A DNA stretch of 64,000 nucleotides, taken from assembly GCA_944548615.1 (NCBI GenBank), contig OX155964.1:10354925-10418924 (forward strand), in the 5' to 3' direction. The position numbers and the translations under genes are program-made. The notes under the pieces are model-generated. The model saw nothing but the letters and a program-made list of their open reading frames with translations. It was not told where the DNA came from and searched no databases. Shown one piece after another: positions 45,310-56,089 of this stretch (within the stretch, counting starts at the first letter, position 1; every line of letters starts with the position of its first letter). This DNA comes from Micropterix aruncella (lineage: Eukaryota; Arthropoda; Insecta; Lepidoptera; Micropterigidae).

Positions 45310-45765
45310 GATTGCTAAGAGCAAATAACGTACTTTGTAGCTGTTCACAAGTTCGCTGTCCAAATATCGAATTCTACCACAGCCGAACATAATGCATTCC
45401 GGGTAAAGCAGTGTTGAACGATATTACTTCTAGCTCGCGGTAAAGCCAACAATACGTGAGTACTAACTAGCACGATAGTAATTGGCGGGTATAAACAAAC
45501 CGATTCGTATAAGGATGGTCGAATTATCAACAAACCCTTTAAGCAGTTTATATATGTGGCAGAGTTCCAGGCGATCTCTTCTTACGCTTAGTGAGTTATA
45601 CCCAACCATACGTAGCATAAATGCCGTACGGTAAAGGATAACATATAGTGTTTAAATACAGGAACCTGAAAATGTGTTTCTGTACACTCTCCAGCCTGGA
45701 TGTGTAAGTATTTTTATAAGAACTCCATATTGTCGCGTTGACTTCTTATCTGCTCCGAATTAGGG
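45310..45765 (-). pseudogene. Jockey-like LINE RT C-terminal remnant
   Basis: Reading the minus strand from about 45760: ATIWSSYKNTYTSRLERVQK then HIFRFLYLN, a shift, MVGYNSLSVRRDRLELCHIY, KLLKGFVDNSTILIRIGLFI, further shifts and stops, and DIWTANL near 45340. The order (WSPYY-like, RxExVQKxFLRFL, MLGYNSLxxRRxxLxLxxxYKLLxG, then a late DIW) is the C-terminal region of Jockey/CR1-type RT proteins. At least three disruptions. The catalytic domain is absent. Non-functional 5'-truncated copy. Confidence 0.65.
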
Positions 45766-46446
45766 AGTTGAATAGGAGGCACATGACAAAGCCTAGCAAT
45801 TAGATCTCAAGAAAATAAAATATCAAAAGTGCAAATTATGCAAAATCACAGCAGAAAATTCGTAAAACATCGAAAAAGAGGTTTTAGTGCAGTTACCTAT
45901 TTTAAAGTTTCGTTTTATGGCAGTGTAACAGAGAATAAGACAAAGTGACGCAGACTGCTCTCCGTCTAAGTAGTAGATACTACGAAACCATTGAAACGTA
46001 CTGCTTATCCCTATTAGTAGTTTTACGTAGTTTATGAACGAGGTTGAATGCGGGAACAATGGTGCACCAACTAAACATAATAATAACACAGCGGTCGCCG
46101 TTTCGTCGTAGCGAAAAGAGGTCGCTATCAATATTCTCGTGAGGAGGTCAAGCGGCGGTCGCGCCGCGCCGCGTCGAGCAAACATGGAGGACTCGAATCG
46201 CCATACTACAAAATAATATGCTTACATTCCGTAGCATTTGGTATGCATATAGGTCACACGAGGCTGATGTTAAACATAGATTAGAGGCTATATATAGCCT
46301 GATTACTATGTGTGTTCACAAGGCAACGAACGCAGAAGAAGCGTCTATGGATCATTCCATGTCAAATCAACCAATGAAATTATTTCCTAATTTGATATCA
46401 CGGGTTTGACTGTTTTTAGAATATTTATTAGACCCCCCCCCCCCCC
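45766..46446. other. Intergenic DNA; unassigned minus-strand frame
   Basis: A 120-codon minus frame (46185-45823) begins MFARRGAARPPLDLL and has no recognised domain. A C homopolymer lies at 46432-46446. Confidence 0.25.
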
Positions 46447-46930
46447 ACTACAAAGACTCGAATAATTGTAAATTACAAAAAATATAATTTTGAGGAGTTT
46501 TCGATTTTACTTTCCCGGCCCACCAACCGACCAGGAGGGAAAGTATTGTAAACGCGCTAAAAAAATCTAGATGAAGCCGGAAATATCCATTTTGAACCCC
46601 CCCCCCCCCCCTATTAAAGTCTGCCTGGGTGTCTCTGTCTGTGTATTCCTCCACGATAGCGCCCAAAGGCTAAATCCGATTGAGATGAAATTCGGTATGC
46701 AGGCATCATTTGTTCATGGCAAGAGTTGACAAGATTGTGGTTGAAAACGGTCCACCAGGGGGGCGGGGCGCGCTAGTCATACTTCAGCCTGGTAATATTG
46801 GACTGCGTCGCACTAATCATATTTCAATCTCCAATCATTGGACTTAAGATAGTTGAAATTTGATACACAGATGCATTGTGGGGCCCAAATCACATTGTGA
46901 AAGCCACGGATACGAAAGCCATGGATACAA
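46447..46930 (+). repeat. Dispersed repeat, copy 1 (GTGTATTCCTCCACGATAGC family)
   Basis: GATAGCGCCCAAA, GATTGAGATGAAATTCGG, ATGCAGGCATCATTTG, GGTCCACCAGGGGGG, GCGCGCTAGTCATACTTCA appear reversed at 58330-58540. Contains a C homopolymer at 46597-46611. Non-coding. Confidence 0.6.
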
Positions 46931-46984
46931 CCCCTTGCCCGCCAGTATCACGCAGTTGATAAATGAACGTGGTTAGATTCGTGG

Positions 46985-48460
46985 GTTAGCCAGAAGATGT
47001 AATTGTTCTTGGGTATAGTAAAAGGTTGGAGTAACATAACTTCGAGCAAATAGAGTTGTCAACTACAACGGACGAACCCGTCACCTCAGGAAGTTTTAAC
47101 GATTAGTCGTTCTATCCCCCGTGAGGTGAACGCAGAAGACTTGGACAAAGACAGTCCACCGTCAAGCTCCGCCACATGCACGTAAGAAGCCAACGCCAAC
47201 TAGGTGGGTTACCTAGCGGTCTCTCGATTGGCTACGAGTTCGAGGACGCTTGCGCGGCCCTCTCCCTTACGAAGCGGTGAGACGGTGTGCACCGAATCTA
47301 TCGCGGACCACGGCATCCTTTACCCGGCTGTTCACCCAGGATCGGGTAGCCGATGGTCGTTTCAATAGCAGTCGCCGTAAGGTCCGCAACCACCCCCGCT
47401 CTACAGGAAACAGTACTGCTTCCAGACTCCCCCGACTGTTACTCGGAGTGCACAGTCGATTGGCTTACGCCGCACGGTGTGCAGACCGTCCAGGAGCGCC
47501 AGAAGGTTAATTCCTAGGGGAAACTAGCCCTAAGGCCAGAGTCCTGCCCGGGCTCGCATTTCATGCGTGGAGGCCGCCGGATGGGTGTTGACCCGTGAGT
47601 GTGGCCAACCCTGAACAGAATGGGTCTTCGTGGCCAACTCAGCAAGAGCCCATTAACTCCCATAACTTCGAGCAGTGGGAATTCAAGACACATAGGGAAA
47701 ATGGATTGAGAGTTACATTTTAGAGAAAGGACAAACTACCTCAATGGATAATTACACCAGCGATTCTAAAACGTTGACTTATAAAGTACCTCAGGGCAGT
47801 GACTGTGTCCTGGTACCAATTTTGTACTTCGTTTATAAAAATGATTACGCACTTCACATTACCACACGGTGAAGTGATCATCTATGCTGACGTTGCCGCA
47901 TTGCTGTTCCAGGGTCCCGAGTGGGACGAAGTATTTCGTAATGCAAATACAGGTCTGAACGCCGTGAAATATTGACCTGATGACTCTTTACTGACACAAA
48001 AATAACGAAAAAAACATCACGTTTAGTTCAAATATTCGTGGCCAGAAAATTGGTACCAATGACATAAATATCCACATTTGCAATAACGATAATCAGCGTT
48101 CATGTCCAACTTTAAAACGGGTTAAGGTCATTAGGTACTTAGGTGACATGGTTTATAAACGGATGAGGTGGGAACCGCGCAATAATTTGGTAAGTAAGAG
48201 AGTGAAGAGGCTCGGTAACGTCTTCAAATATTGAGGAACCTCGTTGGTCCCAAAACGCTGAGCACTTTGCCAATCCTTAACTACATATGGAATTATAGGA
48301 TGGGGCAGTTGTCCGAAATCGATAAAAACCTCTAAATATTGCACAAAAAGCATGCTGGAAATCAGGGCCAGAAAAAAACACATCGGAAGAAGAGGCTATT
48401 CGAAGAGGTTAATATTTTAGATGTTAGACAATTAATTACGCGGACCATGGGACATATGTG
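46985..48460 (+). pseudogene. LINE reverse transcriptase, split by a GC-rich insertion
   Basis: RT remnant read on the plus strand in three shifting frames. After the insertion at 47049-47660 come GKWIESYIL, YKVPQGSDCV (the usual VPQGSVLGPIL), YADVAALLFQGPEWDEVF (YADD with the second Asp changed), DSLLTxN-like wording, RVKVIRYLGDMVYKRMRWEP, LVSKRVKRLGNVFKY, YGIIGWGSCPKS and SMLEIRARKKHIGRRGYSKR near 48400. Before the insertion, TTGGAGTAACATAACTTCGA corresponds to the LEYYGIRG-type motif that precedes it. The 14-bp duplication CATAACTTCGAGCA at 47035-47048 and 47661-47674 confirms that the RT was one unit before insertion. Multiple stops and frameshifts; dead. Jockey-like, clade not certain. 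Confidence 0.75.
47049..47660 (+). mobile_element. GC-rich repeat family, copy B with 14-bp target duplication
   Basis: Flanked by CATAACTTCGAGCA on both sides (47035-47048 and 47661-47674). It starts AATAGAGTTGTCAACTACAA and ends CCCATTAACTCC, without poly(A). The body matches copy A from its second unit onward, minus about 80 bp. A perfect 14-bp duplication of variable host sequence fits target-primed reverse transcription (non-LTR elements), though no RT is encoded. The 86-codon frame 47250-47510 is shared with other copies in shifted form and has no known domain. Confidence 0.8.
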
Positions 48461-48821
48461 TCCCATGACTTCAAATATCATTTTATAAATTATCGAATAC
48501 GAATAATTTATAATCTATATTTTTCCGTGTTATGAAGACATCAGAATATTAATATTAGCATAATAAAATAAATTATTGTTTAATAAAATACAGTATTTTT
48601 TTTCTAGAAAATATTGCATGGCCAAAGAACTGGTGATGTTGTGTAAATAAATATATTTTTTTTCTTTTACTACGTTTTTTAGTACGTACGATTTCTGAGT
48701 TAAATAATCAAATTTTGGAAAAAGTTGTATCTTTGCATCTTTATGGACCACTTACTATAAATGTCCCATCAATTTATACAAAATCTATTAAACCAATTTT
48801 CACAAAACTTGACATACCTAC
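48461..48821. other. AT-rich intergenic DNA
   Basis: Strongly AT-rich with T homopolymers; no feature supported. A 73-codon minus frame is low-complexity. Confidence 0.35.
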
Positions 48822-49163
48822 ATGTTTGATTTACATCGCCCTTTAACAGTTTTATGTACCAACATTTTCCATTCTACAACGCAAAGCTTATGGTCTTCAA
48901 AGGGTTACAATCGAATGATATGCCGATCTCACAACAAAATTGTAATACCAGAAGAACCGTTGAATTTAACCATGATGTGCCACGGACAAGAGCCGCCATT
49001 GGGCAGAAGGATCTGCTATGTATCAGTGGTGCGAAATTTTAATACAATTTCGGAGGAATTCAAGAGAGAAGACAGAATGGAGATGTCTAAAAAGTTGATA
49101 TCCAAATGGAATTTGCAACAAGGTAGAGAAATCATGCATAGGATGCTCGAAGTGACTGCTTAA
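48822..49163 (+). CDS. Unassigned ORF, 113 codons, possible terminal exon
   Basis: Begins ATG at 48822 and ends TAA at 49161-49163. It contains NKIVIPEEPLNLTMMCHGQE, PPLGRRICYVSVV, NFNTISEEFKREDRMEMSKK and LISKWNLQQGREIMHRMLEV. The charged helix-like end and mixed composition look more like coding than the very AT-rich DNA on both sides, and it is not covered by any repeat found here. CCTTTAACAG at 48839-48848 could be a splice acceptor, so the real exon may start inside the frame. About 560 bp of AT-rich DNA follows, ending near AATAAATGAATAAATAGA (49709), which could be a 3' UTR with poly(A) signals. I do not recognise the family. A chance frame or a fragment of an unknown transposon is also possible. 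Confidence 0.35.
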   Translation: MFDLHRPLTVLCTNIFHSTTQSLWSSKGYNRMICRSHNKIVIPEEPLNLTMMCHGQEPPLGRRICYVSVVRNFNTISEEFKREDRMEMSKKLISKWNLQQGREIMHRMLEVTA

Positions 49164-50168
49164 ATACTATTTTTTTATTATTTATAATCAAAATAATAAT
49201 TCAATCTATTATTATTTAAAAAATCTTGGTAGAATACTACAAAATGAAACTTTTTATTTTTAATTATTATTTATTGGCTGTTTGATTGATTTAAATAGAT
49301 ATTTCATTCTGATTATTTTAATTATTATTTTTTATATGATAAAACGTCATTGAGATTTTAATTTCAGATTCAATCATTTTATTTTCCTATTTTTTTATTT
49401 CTTTTGATGTGCATAAGAAGCGATTGCCAAAAAAAAACAATAAAATTAATTAATGAATTTCTATACTTAACATATGATTGATCTTAAATTTAATAATACG
49501 AAAAAATCTGTGAATTTAGTTAAAAAAAATATGAAAAACATATTTTAATTTAGTTTTAAATAGTAATGATACTATGCACACTTAAAACAACTGAAAGATA
49601 ACAAGCGCCTGTCCTAGATGTTAATTCCTAATTCGTCGTATTTAATTCTTCCTATAGGTGGATTTAGACATTTAACCACGTATAATGTTTAAATGTGCTA
49701 TAATTATAATAAATGAATAAATAGACTTGAAATATATTGGGTCGACGAAACCATTCAAGAGAAATAAAAATGAAAAGATAAATAAGGGTAAAATATATTT
49801 CACTAGCCTTTTAATTTGCCTAACAAACTTTACTAGACATATCTCTTTAAGTTTTATATATTAATAAATATATAAATAATATATTAATTATTTAAATATT
49901 GTAAATAACAGTACAATGGCATTAAGAAAGGTAAACCACAAGAAAATATTTATTTTTAATAATCAATACATTAGTAATAATGTTTTAAAAGTTTTTTGGT
50001 GAGTTACCGAAATGACCAGTCGCCGGCCGCTTCCTTAGAGTAACTGAAGCTGAAATGCAATTTTCAGGAGAATTGTGGTGTACAAATCCATAAATGGTGG
50101 TATAAGGACTAAGAAAGGGGCGTTAGCTTGATATACGACGGCTAACCGGTAACAAGTCATAATCCATA
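49164..50168. other. AT-rich intergenic DNA
   Basis: Long AT-rich stretch, possibly the 3' UTR of the preceding ORF up to about 49730. Otherwise nothing supported. Confidence 0.35.
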
Positions 50169-50761
50169 TTAAGGCGACATGAGACCTCAGAAAAATATCC
50201 GAAATGGGCGTACACGCGAAAAAATATGCGGGATCGATTTTGTAGGGTTTGACCAATAAAAATCCAGCGTTGACGAAGCGACGAGCGCAGATTCTACGTC
50301 CGCTCGCACCAGCTACTACATAAACGCAATGCTCTATCGCAGCGCTAGCACAGAATGATTATCTTTACGCAGTTGTGGTATAAGGGTGGTAATGGCAAAT
50401 CATATTTAGCGTAACTCTCAGAGCGCTCTCACGTTTTAATAAATTGTCATTAATTTAGGGCATAATTAAAAACTGTGGCTAAGTGCTGCCCTGGAGAATT
50501 AATCAGTCAATATAATGAAATTATAATGTAACACACTCACCGCTTACATTGTAAGAGTAAAAGCGCCTGAAAGTTTTCGAAGTCAGTTTAAAGCCTTAAT
50601 GTCGAAGGCAATGAGCAACTTTTTGAATCCAAATTTTAAATTGGTTCCTTATCAAGGGATTCACTTAGAAACTTTTTGAAATTATTGCTTATATTTTTCA
50701 AAAAACTCATAAAACTAAAATTCTTCAGATATGGTCGTTTCCAGGTATCATGTCGCCTTAA
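50169..50761 (+). mobile_element. TTAA-ended MITE, copy 2 (both ends)
   Basis: Begins TTAAGGCGACATGAGACCT and ends CAGGTATCATGTCGCCTTAA: an inverted repeat of about 17 bp beginning with GGCGACATGA next to TTAA. TTAA at both edges could be the target duplication of a piggyBac-type transposase or part of the termini. Non-coding. Copy 1 at 40880-41327 shares its right 430 bp. Confidence 0.7.
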
Positions 50762-51544
50762 CCAAATTGTACAGAACAAAAATACATTTTCCCTTAAACC
50801 CTACCCATTAGGATACATTTTTTGTTGACGCCATCATAACACGAATTTATAACCTCAAGCTGAAACAGTCCTTTGTGGATTTCCATCTACTGCGCTCGCA
50901 AAAATAGTTACCATAAGTGTTGTGACATACTGCGTCAAAATTTTTGCCGGATTTGATGTTGATAATGTATTTGTTTTTAATTAAAGTGGCAACAAAATAA
51001 ATTTTGAGGCTTTTTACAGGGCCTTATTTGGAATATTTGTGTATACTTATCATTTTCCCAATTTTTGTAGGTTATGACTTTGTATGGGTTATATTTTTTA
51101 ATGTCAATTTTGGCGAATTCGCGAGTTTGAACTGCAAGTGCGTATGGGAAACATTCCTTACCAAAATGAATTTTCAGTGGCATAAATCATTTCTGGTGGG
51201 CTGAGAAGCAATGGAAGACGAATTCGTCCAGGGAGGCCTTCAACATCAAAAACTGAAAACGTAGAAAGATTGAGGGTTTTTTTTATGACGTCAGACCGTC
51301 GACTAACATTCAGGTTGTTGGTATGGAGTTAAAGTTTAATTGTTTACCTTTCATCAGATACTGACCTTTGTGCCAATGTACCTAGTGTCAAAAAACCTCA
51401 CGGTTGAACAGGGAAAAAAAATCCTATCCCCACCCCCCCTTTTTCTCATAATCTTAGTCCTTGTTTCTCATGGTCTTAGTCCTTGTGACGTTTATTTGTT
51501 CCCCAAGATCAAAACTTATTTTGAACGGACGTCGAATTCGTACT
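50762..51544. other. Intergenic DNA without recognised gene
   Basis: Only short motif-free frames. Near 51420-51540 the words TCTCATAATCTTAGTCCTTG and TCTCATGGTCTTAGTCCTTG form a short tandem pair. Confidence 0.35.
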
Positions 51545-51991
51545 GTTGATAATATCCGTAAGCCAATCGATTGTGCACTCTGACTAACAGTCGGCGACTG
51601 CTCTTGAAATGACCATCGGCTACCCGATCCTGGGTGAACAGCCAGGCAAAGGATGCCGTGGTCCGCGATAGATTCGGTATACACCGTTTCACTGCTACGT
51701 AAGGGAGAGGACCGCGCAAGCGACCTCGAACTCGTAACCAATCGAGAGACTGGAGTAATCTGGTCGCAATTGGAAGTAAGGGCGTGAGTGTAAGCCCGCT
51801 GGGTAACGCTCCTGGCTATCTCGCGGTTAAAGCGTTGGCCTCTTACGGGCATGTGGCGGAGCTTGACGGTGGACTGTTTTGTCCAAGTCTTCTGCGCTCA
51901 CTTCAGGGAGATAGAACGACTAATCGTTAAAACTTCCTGAGGTGACGGGTTCGCCCGTTTTAGTCGACAACTCTAGTTGTTGATAACATCC
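51545..51991 (-). mobile_element. GC-rich repeat family, copy C (3'-shortened) with target duplication
   Basis: Minus-strand copy. Its 5' end (AACTAGAGTTGTCGACTAAA) is at 51978 and it runs down to CGATTGGCTTACG at 51558, stopping well short of the family's 3' end. It is flanked by GTTGATAATATCC (51545-51557) and GTTGATAACATCC (51979-51991), a 13-bp duplication with one change. The frames 51852-51454 and 51719-51516 are the family's non-specific frames. A truncated 3' end with a target duplication is unusual for a LINE. Confidence 0.75.
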
Positions 51992-52199
51992 AAAGTACTA
52001 CATATAAGCGGAAACTTTACAACTAGCTATGACTTTTCAATTTCACAAATCAAAATTTGTCATTAGTTTCACCGCTTTCTTTCCTAAATGCAATTTGAGA
52101 CCGTTTTAAAAATAAAACCCTGACTGCAGTATAGGCTGCGTCACCAGACCGCTATAATTAAAATGACAGTTTTTCCTAGAACTTTGCGATTGCGCATGT
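51992..52199. other. Intergenic DNA
   Basis: No feature supported. Confidence 0.3.
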
Positions 52200-52500
52200 T
52201 TAGTCAACTAAAGTATACAAGCGTGGACTTACATAAATATACCACTCTACGACCCTACGCAGTTTGAGTAAAACGCGTGGGAACGATCGATGGGCTGGTA
52301 TATTAGTAAACTGTGGGCGGCCGGCCTGCCACGATCCTGCAATGCTGCGCTGAGACCGGTTTTCAGGTGAAATAAAGTTTTTATTGCATTTCGTCGAATA
52401 ATGGAATACTGCCCTGAGCGGATGAGACCCGAGGAGGGACAATCATTCCACATGGTCCAGCAGTTCAGTGGTCTTGGAACCACAAACATAAATCTACGGT
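52200..52500 (-). pseudogene. Possible LINE RT C-terminal scrap
   Basis: On the minus strand 52489-52370 encodes FVVPRPLNCWTMWNDCPSSG, LIRSGQYSIIRRNAIKTL. The phrase VVPRxxxxxxxMWNxLPxS followed by a basic helix resembles the extreme C-terminus of Jockey/CR1-like RT proteins (MWNDLP-type). It is short and degenerate, so the call is weak. Confidence 0.35.
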
Positions 52501-53466
52501 TCGGAGAGTTGGATATCGGTACCCAAACGAAATGAGACGCAAGCGAAAGCTAATAGTAGATTATAAAACCATTTATATTCTCGTCTCGTAGCGCTTTAGC
52601 CAGATGTTATTTGATAACATGTGATAAATAATGAACGCATGACGTCTTAAGATGACCACCCTGAGAGCAACTTAGGCTTTATCGTATAACAGCATGCGAA
52701 TGCTAATACAAAAGTAATGGTAAAGACCAAGTAACACAACACTGGGCCCGATTGCCTTTCTTAGCGATCTACAATTGAAAATTGGAACCGCAGCACATCA
52801 GTCCTTCAAATACGCCATGTACAATGTACCTTCTCATCTCCTGTTCCAGTCTAGTCATTGCGACAAGAGGCTGTTACTTCGAGCGGCCCAACGGACACCT
52901 ACCACAGGGCGCTCATCCCTGCGATGTTACATCCCGAAAGCGGCGCGAATAGGCCCGGCGCACAAGAACCCCACTAAAGGGCAATTACCCAGTGGCAGTC
53001 ATCACGCGCTTTGTGTAAAGAAGGCCACTTCTTCGTTCTTTTGTTAATCCCGTCAGGAGACCGTTGTAGTAGTATCCAGGTGGGCTGCACCTGTGGCGAG
53101 TTTTTTAGATGTCGTGGTTTGCGTTTCCTGTGTGTGCCATCACTGTGTGTGATTTTGCTGAATAAAAAGGTTTTCGAGCGGTTCTTGCGAAATAAATATT
53201 TTTTCAAAGTTAGGCTCAGGATGGTGGTACATCTTGAGCTCAAAATCAGTTGCGCAATTAATTAAAAACTCAGAGCAAAAGCAAATTTTATGGAAATATT
53301 ATGCGGAAAGTGTTTGTGGAGTATTATGTGCAGTGTTTATGGAGTAAATCGAATTTCAAAATGCATTGTTTTCACCGCGGGAGCCATACACCGCGAGGCA
53401 TATAACTACTGTTGGTGACGTCACGCGACCAGACGGAAGCGGCACTTAGGCTTTAACCATATACAT
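52501..53466. other. Intergenic DNA; moderately GC-rich patch
   Basis: 52850-53130 is GC-richer and is followed by TGAATAAAAAGG (53159), which could be a poly(A) signal. Overlapping frames on both strands have no motif. No terminal repeats could be paired. Confidence 0.3.
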
Positions 53467-53760
53467 TCTAGAGAATAGACCGCGGGAGTACGAAGATGGA
53501 CTTTGAGTGAATGCGATAGCGGAATAGAAAGAGAATAGAAAGATAAAAGCTGCATATGGACTTCATCTATCCTGTCTAGTCGCGCATGCGCGTTTATCCA
53601 TAGTATTTCAGACATATTATGGCTTCTAAGCATTGCCATAATGATATATTTACGTGTGTCTCGCGCATGCGCGACTAAACAAGGATAGAGGGAGCCGTAT
53701 GCTGCTCTATCTTTCTATTCGTCTATCGATTTCTCAGGCTGATCGCGTGATCTATTCTAA
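53467..53760. mobile_element. MITE with long imperfect TIRs containing TCGCGCATGCGCG
   Basis: Left half: TAGAGAATAGACCGCG, GAATAGAAAGATAAAAGCTG, CTATCCTGTCTAGTCGCGCATGCGCG. Right half inverted: CGCGCATGCGCGACTAAACA, AGGATAGAGGGAGCC, CTATCTTTCTATTC, CGCGTGATCTATTCTAA. Arms are about 130 bp with indels, centre about 50 bp. No coding capacity. Confidence 0.75.
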
Positions 53761-53938
53761 TAAGTCTATAGCTTTAACAGTCTAACTAAGTGGTGATTAG
53801 TTTAAGGCAATCAATGTCGCAGGAAAATATCCGTAATTTTGACCAGCGAAATCACATAATATGTGTATTTATGTGTAATACACATATGTATTATACATAT
53901 GTGTATTTATGTATTCATTTATTTCTATCGCATGAGGG

Positions 53939-53994
53939 CCGGATTGTAGTGGCAGGTCGCAGTTGGCCCGCGGGCTGTAGTTTGCCCATCGCTG
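53939..53994 (-). repeat. hAT-like terminal sequence
   Basis: Minus strand: CAGCGATGGGCAAACTACAG, CCCGCGGGCCAACTGCGACC, ending near CCGGCCCTCAT. The CAG-GGGCAAACT-CGGCCCGCGGGCC arrangement is a familiar hAT-superfamily end. The partner end was not found in this window. Confidence 0.45.
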
Positions 53995-55433
53995 TTATTA
54001 CAGCTCTCATACTCGAATATGTAGGTACAATAATATAATGAAGCCTTTAATAGAAACGTTACCAGTAACAATAGCCATTGGAAACTGAGGACATGGGGAG
54101 AACGAAGTATTTTCTACGTCATCCCAGGCAATCCACGTGTATGACTTTCAAAGTCAATTTCAACTTTAGCGGAGTCAAACTGCGTATATGAATATCGACA
54201 ATAGTTCAAGAATAGGCACGGGTTAAGACAAAGTACATTGGCAAGCACACGGCGACGATGCTGTGATTTCAAAGAAACAAAACAGATTCTTTTTTTTATC
54301 ACGAAAATAAATAAAGACTAAAATCTGTTTTTATCTTTTGAGGGACGTTGATCGGAAAAAGCACCCCTTACTTAGACAAGAAAATATACAAACAGTAGCT
54401 ATGTAATATACGAAGTTTATTAGGAATGAGATTTAAAAAAGATATTTTGTACCATCTCATGGTAAAAAATAAAACACTTTTTTTAGCGATGGGCGCGTGC
54501 GAGCGAGTTGTCGTCTGTTACGCCACGTGATGGAGAGAGACGAAAACATCGACAGCGGTATGAGACATTATTTTTTAAACCTAAAGTTGAAATCTGATCA
54601 CGAATCTTTAATATCAATTTAATTAACACTTGAAAAAAAAATGTAATAGAAATAAAACTATTTTTGAGGTATTGAATTTCATATAATTATGTTTCTACCG
54701 CTGCAGAAATGACGGTATCTGTTTGCGTCAGTAATAGCGAGGGTAATTTTGTCTGAGACAAAAAAAAATAATATCAAAAACTTCTTATTGTTATAATCTT
54801 TCAATGATTTAAAGAAATAAAATCGATTTTCGTCCCAAAATTTTGCGTTTAACTAGTAAAAAAAAATATAATAAAATATCTTCCTGGTTTTTTTAGTTCA
54901 TATAGAAGAGAATTTAATAATCTTTCCATTTTTTTTTTGGAATAACTCGATCTGTCAAGCAGTTTTTTATCACCGGCGCAGAACAAAAAAAGGTGGTTTT
55001 GAGAAAAACGCGTTGAAAGTTTTTTTTATGGAAAAGTAGTAAGTTTTTTACACTTACAGCAATCTTCAACTATCAGCAATTCCAGGGGTAAAAGATTAAT
55101 GAATAGATTTCAAGTTTATGTTAAAAAACTTGAAAAAATGTGTTTTATGGCCGTCTAAACCAGCCCCGCCTCCCCCCCCCCCCCCTCTTAATCTGGCGGT
55201 TAGGAAAGCGCTGTTTAAATGTGGTCAACTAATGCTTGGGGGCTTCTGACCTGGGGCTTGATTTTATTTAATGGATAGAGAAAGAATCGAATATGAGATA
55301 ACATCCCTATCATTTACATCCCTATCATTAACACATTCCACATTCGAATCCCAAACGAAAAGCGACCGAGAATGACGTCACCTCGTGTATACGACATTTT
55401 CGCTATCGATTTAAAATCAACCCCCTGCACTGC
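53995..55433. other. AT-rich intergenic DNA
   Basis: No supported gene. Contains a C homopolymer at 55172-55186 and low-complexity A runs. Confidence 0.35.
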
Positions 55434-55827
55434 ACTAAGAAAAATATTGGATTGATTCTCACATTATCATTTTGCTATTACGGTTATATATTGAATGACG
55501 ATGTTTCAATCGTAATTTTGTTGATTTACAAGAAATTTTGTTGAAACTTCATTATCGATTATTTGTATCAACCGTTTCCTTACGGTTAATATGGAAATAA
55601 CAGTATACTTTCAACATAATTCATGTGTTCGACTATAACCGTACGTATACTACTACATGTTATGTTCACAAGGTTGCGACCTAATGAAATAACATTATGT
55701 TTTAACATTACGACACGGTAACTATCGCCACGTCATGTTAATTCATACGTATACAGTCCGAGTTATATACGTAATCCTTATAAAAACATGCGTATTTCCG
55801 TGTATTACATCGCTATATTTTTCTCAG
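55434..55827 (-). mobile_element. MITE with CACTGAGA termini, copy 2 (inverted)
   Basis: Left CACTAAGAAAAATATT, right ATATTTTTCTCAGTG. Read from the minus strand it gives CACTGAGAAAAATATAGCGA, TGTAATACACGGAAATACGC and TGTCGTAATGTTAAAACATA, the same order as 32318-32725. Flanked by TG on both sides. Non-coding. Confidence 0.8.
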
Positions 55828-56089
55828 TGTGGTCGCTTGGCGACAGTACTTAAATAAGAAGAAACTATTCTTGCAGCGGAAGCAGGTGGCGCATCGGCTA
55901 CTGATAAGCAAGTAGGTGGGTTTCCTAAGCTATTTGTTATCAAAGATTGTGAATGAAACGTTTATAAGAATTTAGTTTATTAATGTATCAAATAATTATG
56001 TTGAGGGCTGGTGGGAGGGGCGCGGAGGGGGGGGGGGGGGGAACAAGCGGCCCGCCAAAACACATTGCATAATCCAAATAATATAAATA
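55828..56089. other. Intergenic DNA
   Basis: G homopolymer at 56028-56041. Nothing else supported. Confidence 0.3.

Noticed and set aside
45823..46185. 120-codon minus-strand frame (MFARRGAARPPLDLL...)
   Set aside because: Not recognised, overlaps DNA with no other coding signal; kept only as an unassigned frame in the region entry.
47250..47510. Conserved frame in the GC-rich family (RLFTQDRVADGRFNSSRRKV), also at 38200, 51719 and 59954
   Set aside because: Recurrence is explained by repeat copies; the frame shifts between copies and no known domain is visible, so I do not call a protein.
52850..53200. Possible LTR (TGTTACATCCCGAAAG start, TGAATAAAAAGG signal)
   Set aside because: No second copy, no primer-binding site and no CA end could be identified.
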